Made by a program: the position numbers and the translations under genes | Assembly: GCF_011075055.1 (NCBI RefSeq) | Contig: NC_058145.1 | Coordinates: forward strand, 16,985,894-17,049,893 | DNA from: Mangifera indica | Taxonomy: Eukaryota; Streptophyta; Magnoliopsida; Sapindales; Anacardiaceae | Direction: 5' to 3' | DNA: 64,000 bases | Part shown: positions 63,482 to 64,000 of the stretch, piece by piece | Layout: every line of letters starts with the position of its first letter | Numbering within the stretch: position 1 is the stretch's first letter | Notes under the pieces: model-generated | What the model was told of the DNA's origin: nothing | Seen by the model: only the letters and a program-made list of their open reading frames with translations | The model's database searches: none

Positions 63482-64000
63482 GTAAGCAAGCTGATTACTT
63501 GTATGACATTGGCATGCCTGGAACCTGTTAGTTGTTGAAATCTGATAAAGTTTGAGTAGAAGGACCAATTTGGTTTTCATCATGTTTATCAATTATTGAT
63601 AAGAAAAACTATAGAATATGAATTAATATTGATAATGAGACTGAGTTACAGAAGTGGATCTTATACTATAATGAGTGTCAAAACCCCCAGGGGTGACCAC
63701 CCTTTAACCTATTGGGTTGGGCACCAAATCAAAGCAACCCGTATATAACGTCATTTGTTTCTAGGCATGTATATTTTTGCAAATTGCAATGACTTCTATA
63801 TCTAACTCTGATTTATGTTTTCCCTTCCTCTGGATTGATTATTTTGTAGTTTCTTTTATCATGATTTTACTGTTATGTATAATGAGTAAGACTTTTTTTA
63901 AATTTTACTAGGTTAAAATAGACTTGAGAAATTTAAAATGTCTATGGGGTTTCTTTCTTCAAAGGCCTAGCTTAGTTTAAACTTCCTTCAGGAGGATTGT

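Overview
The window is nuclear DNA of a flowering plant, almost certainly a eudicot and probably a rosid. Evidence: spliced genes with GT-AG introns, AT-rich spacers full of short non-autonomous transposons, and plant-only families (CONSTANS-like, NIK1, GLUTAMINE DUMPER, GAUT, WIT, KIN2). The species cannot be named from sequence alone. No prokaryotic, viral or organellar block and no autonomous transposon was recognised.

Layout, left to right: RRP7 (minus), rRNA processing. KIN2/COR6.6-like stress protein (plus), head-to-head with RRP7, with DRE and ABRE boxes. An intronless mitochondrial-type PPR gene (plus). NIK1 receptor kinase (plus, 11 exons). CONSTANS-like B-box/CCT gene (plus, 2 exons). 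Two tandem GLUTAMINE DUMPER genes (plus). Cytosolic-type 6-phosphogluconate dehydrogenase (minus, intronless CDS, probable 5'UTR intron). GAUT8/9-type galacturonosyltransferase (minus, 3 exons). A truncated UMP-CMP kinase-like gene (plus). A group S bZIP (minus). A 10-kb spacer of MITEs. A decayed WIT gene for a nuclear-envelope tail-anchored coiled-coil protein (minus). A second MITE-rich spacer. The 5' part of an AVT6-type amino-acid transporter (plus), cut by the right edge.

The genes do not form one pathway; what links them is ancestral gene order. From memory, KIN2-PPR-NIK1 matches Arabidopsis At5g15970-At5g15980-At5g16000. PPR, COL2, PGD2 and GAUT9 match At3g02490, At3g02380, At3g02360 and At3g02350. 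RRP7, bZIP43 and AVT6B match At5g38720, At5g38800 and At5g38820. bZIP42, AVT6A and GDU6 match At3g30530, At3g30390 and At3g30725. The window thus looks like an unfractionated version of a segment that Arabidopsis keeps as four partial duplicates.

The spacers hold several transposon families whose ends and target-site duplications (TSDs) can be read directly: Mutator-like MITEs with 9-bp TSDs, hAT-like MITEs with 8-bp TSDs (one CpG-rich and nested inside a Mutator-like element), a palindromic AT-rich MITE family, and a SINE with a 12-bp TSD in the first intron of the WIT pseudogene. I found no convincing new biological system. The most informative points are the merged synteny, the WIT and UMP-CMP kinase decay, a GC-AG intron in RRP7, loss of a peroxisomal C-terminus in PGD2, and the transposon nesting.
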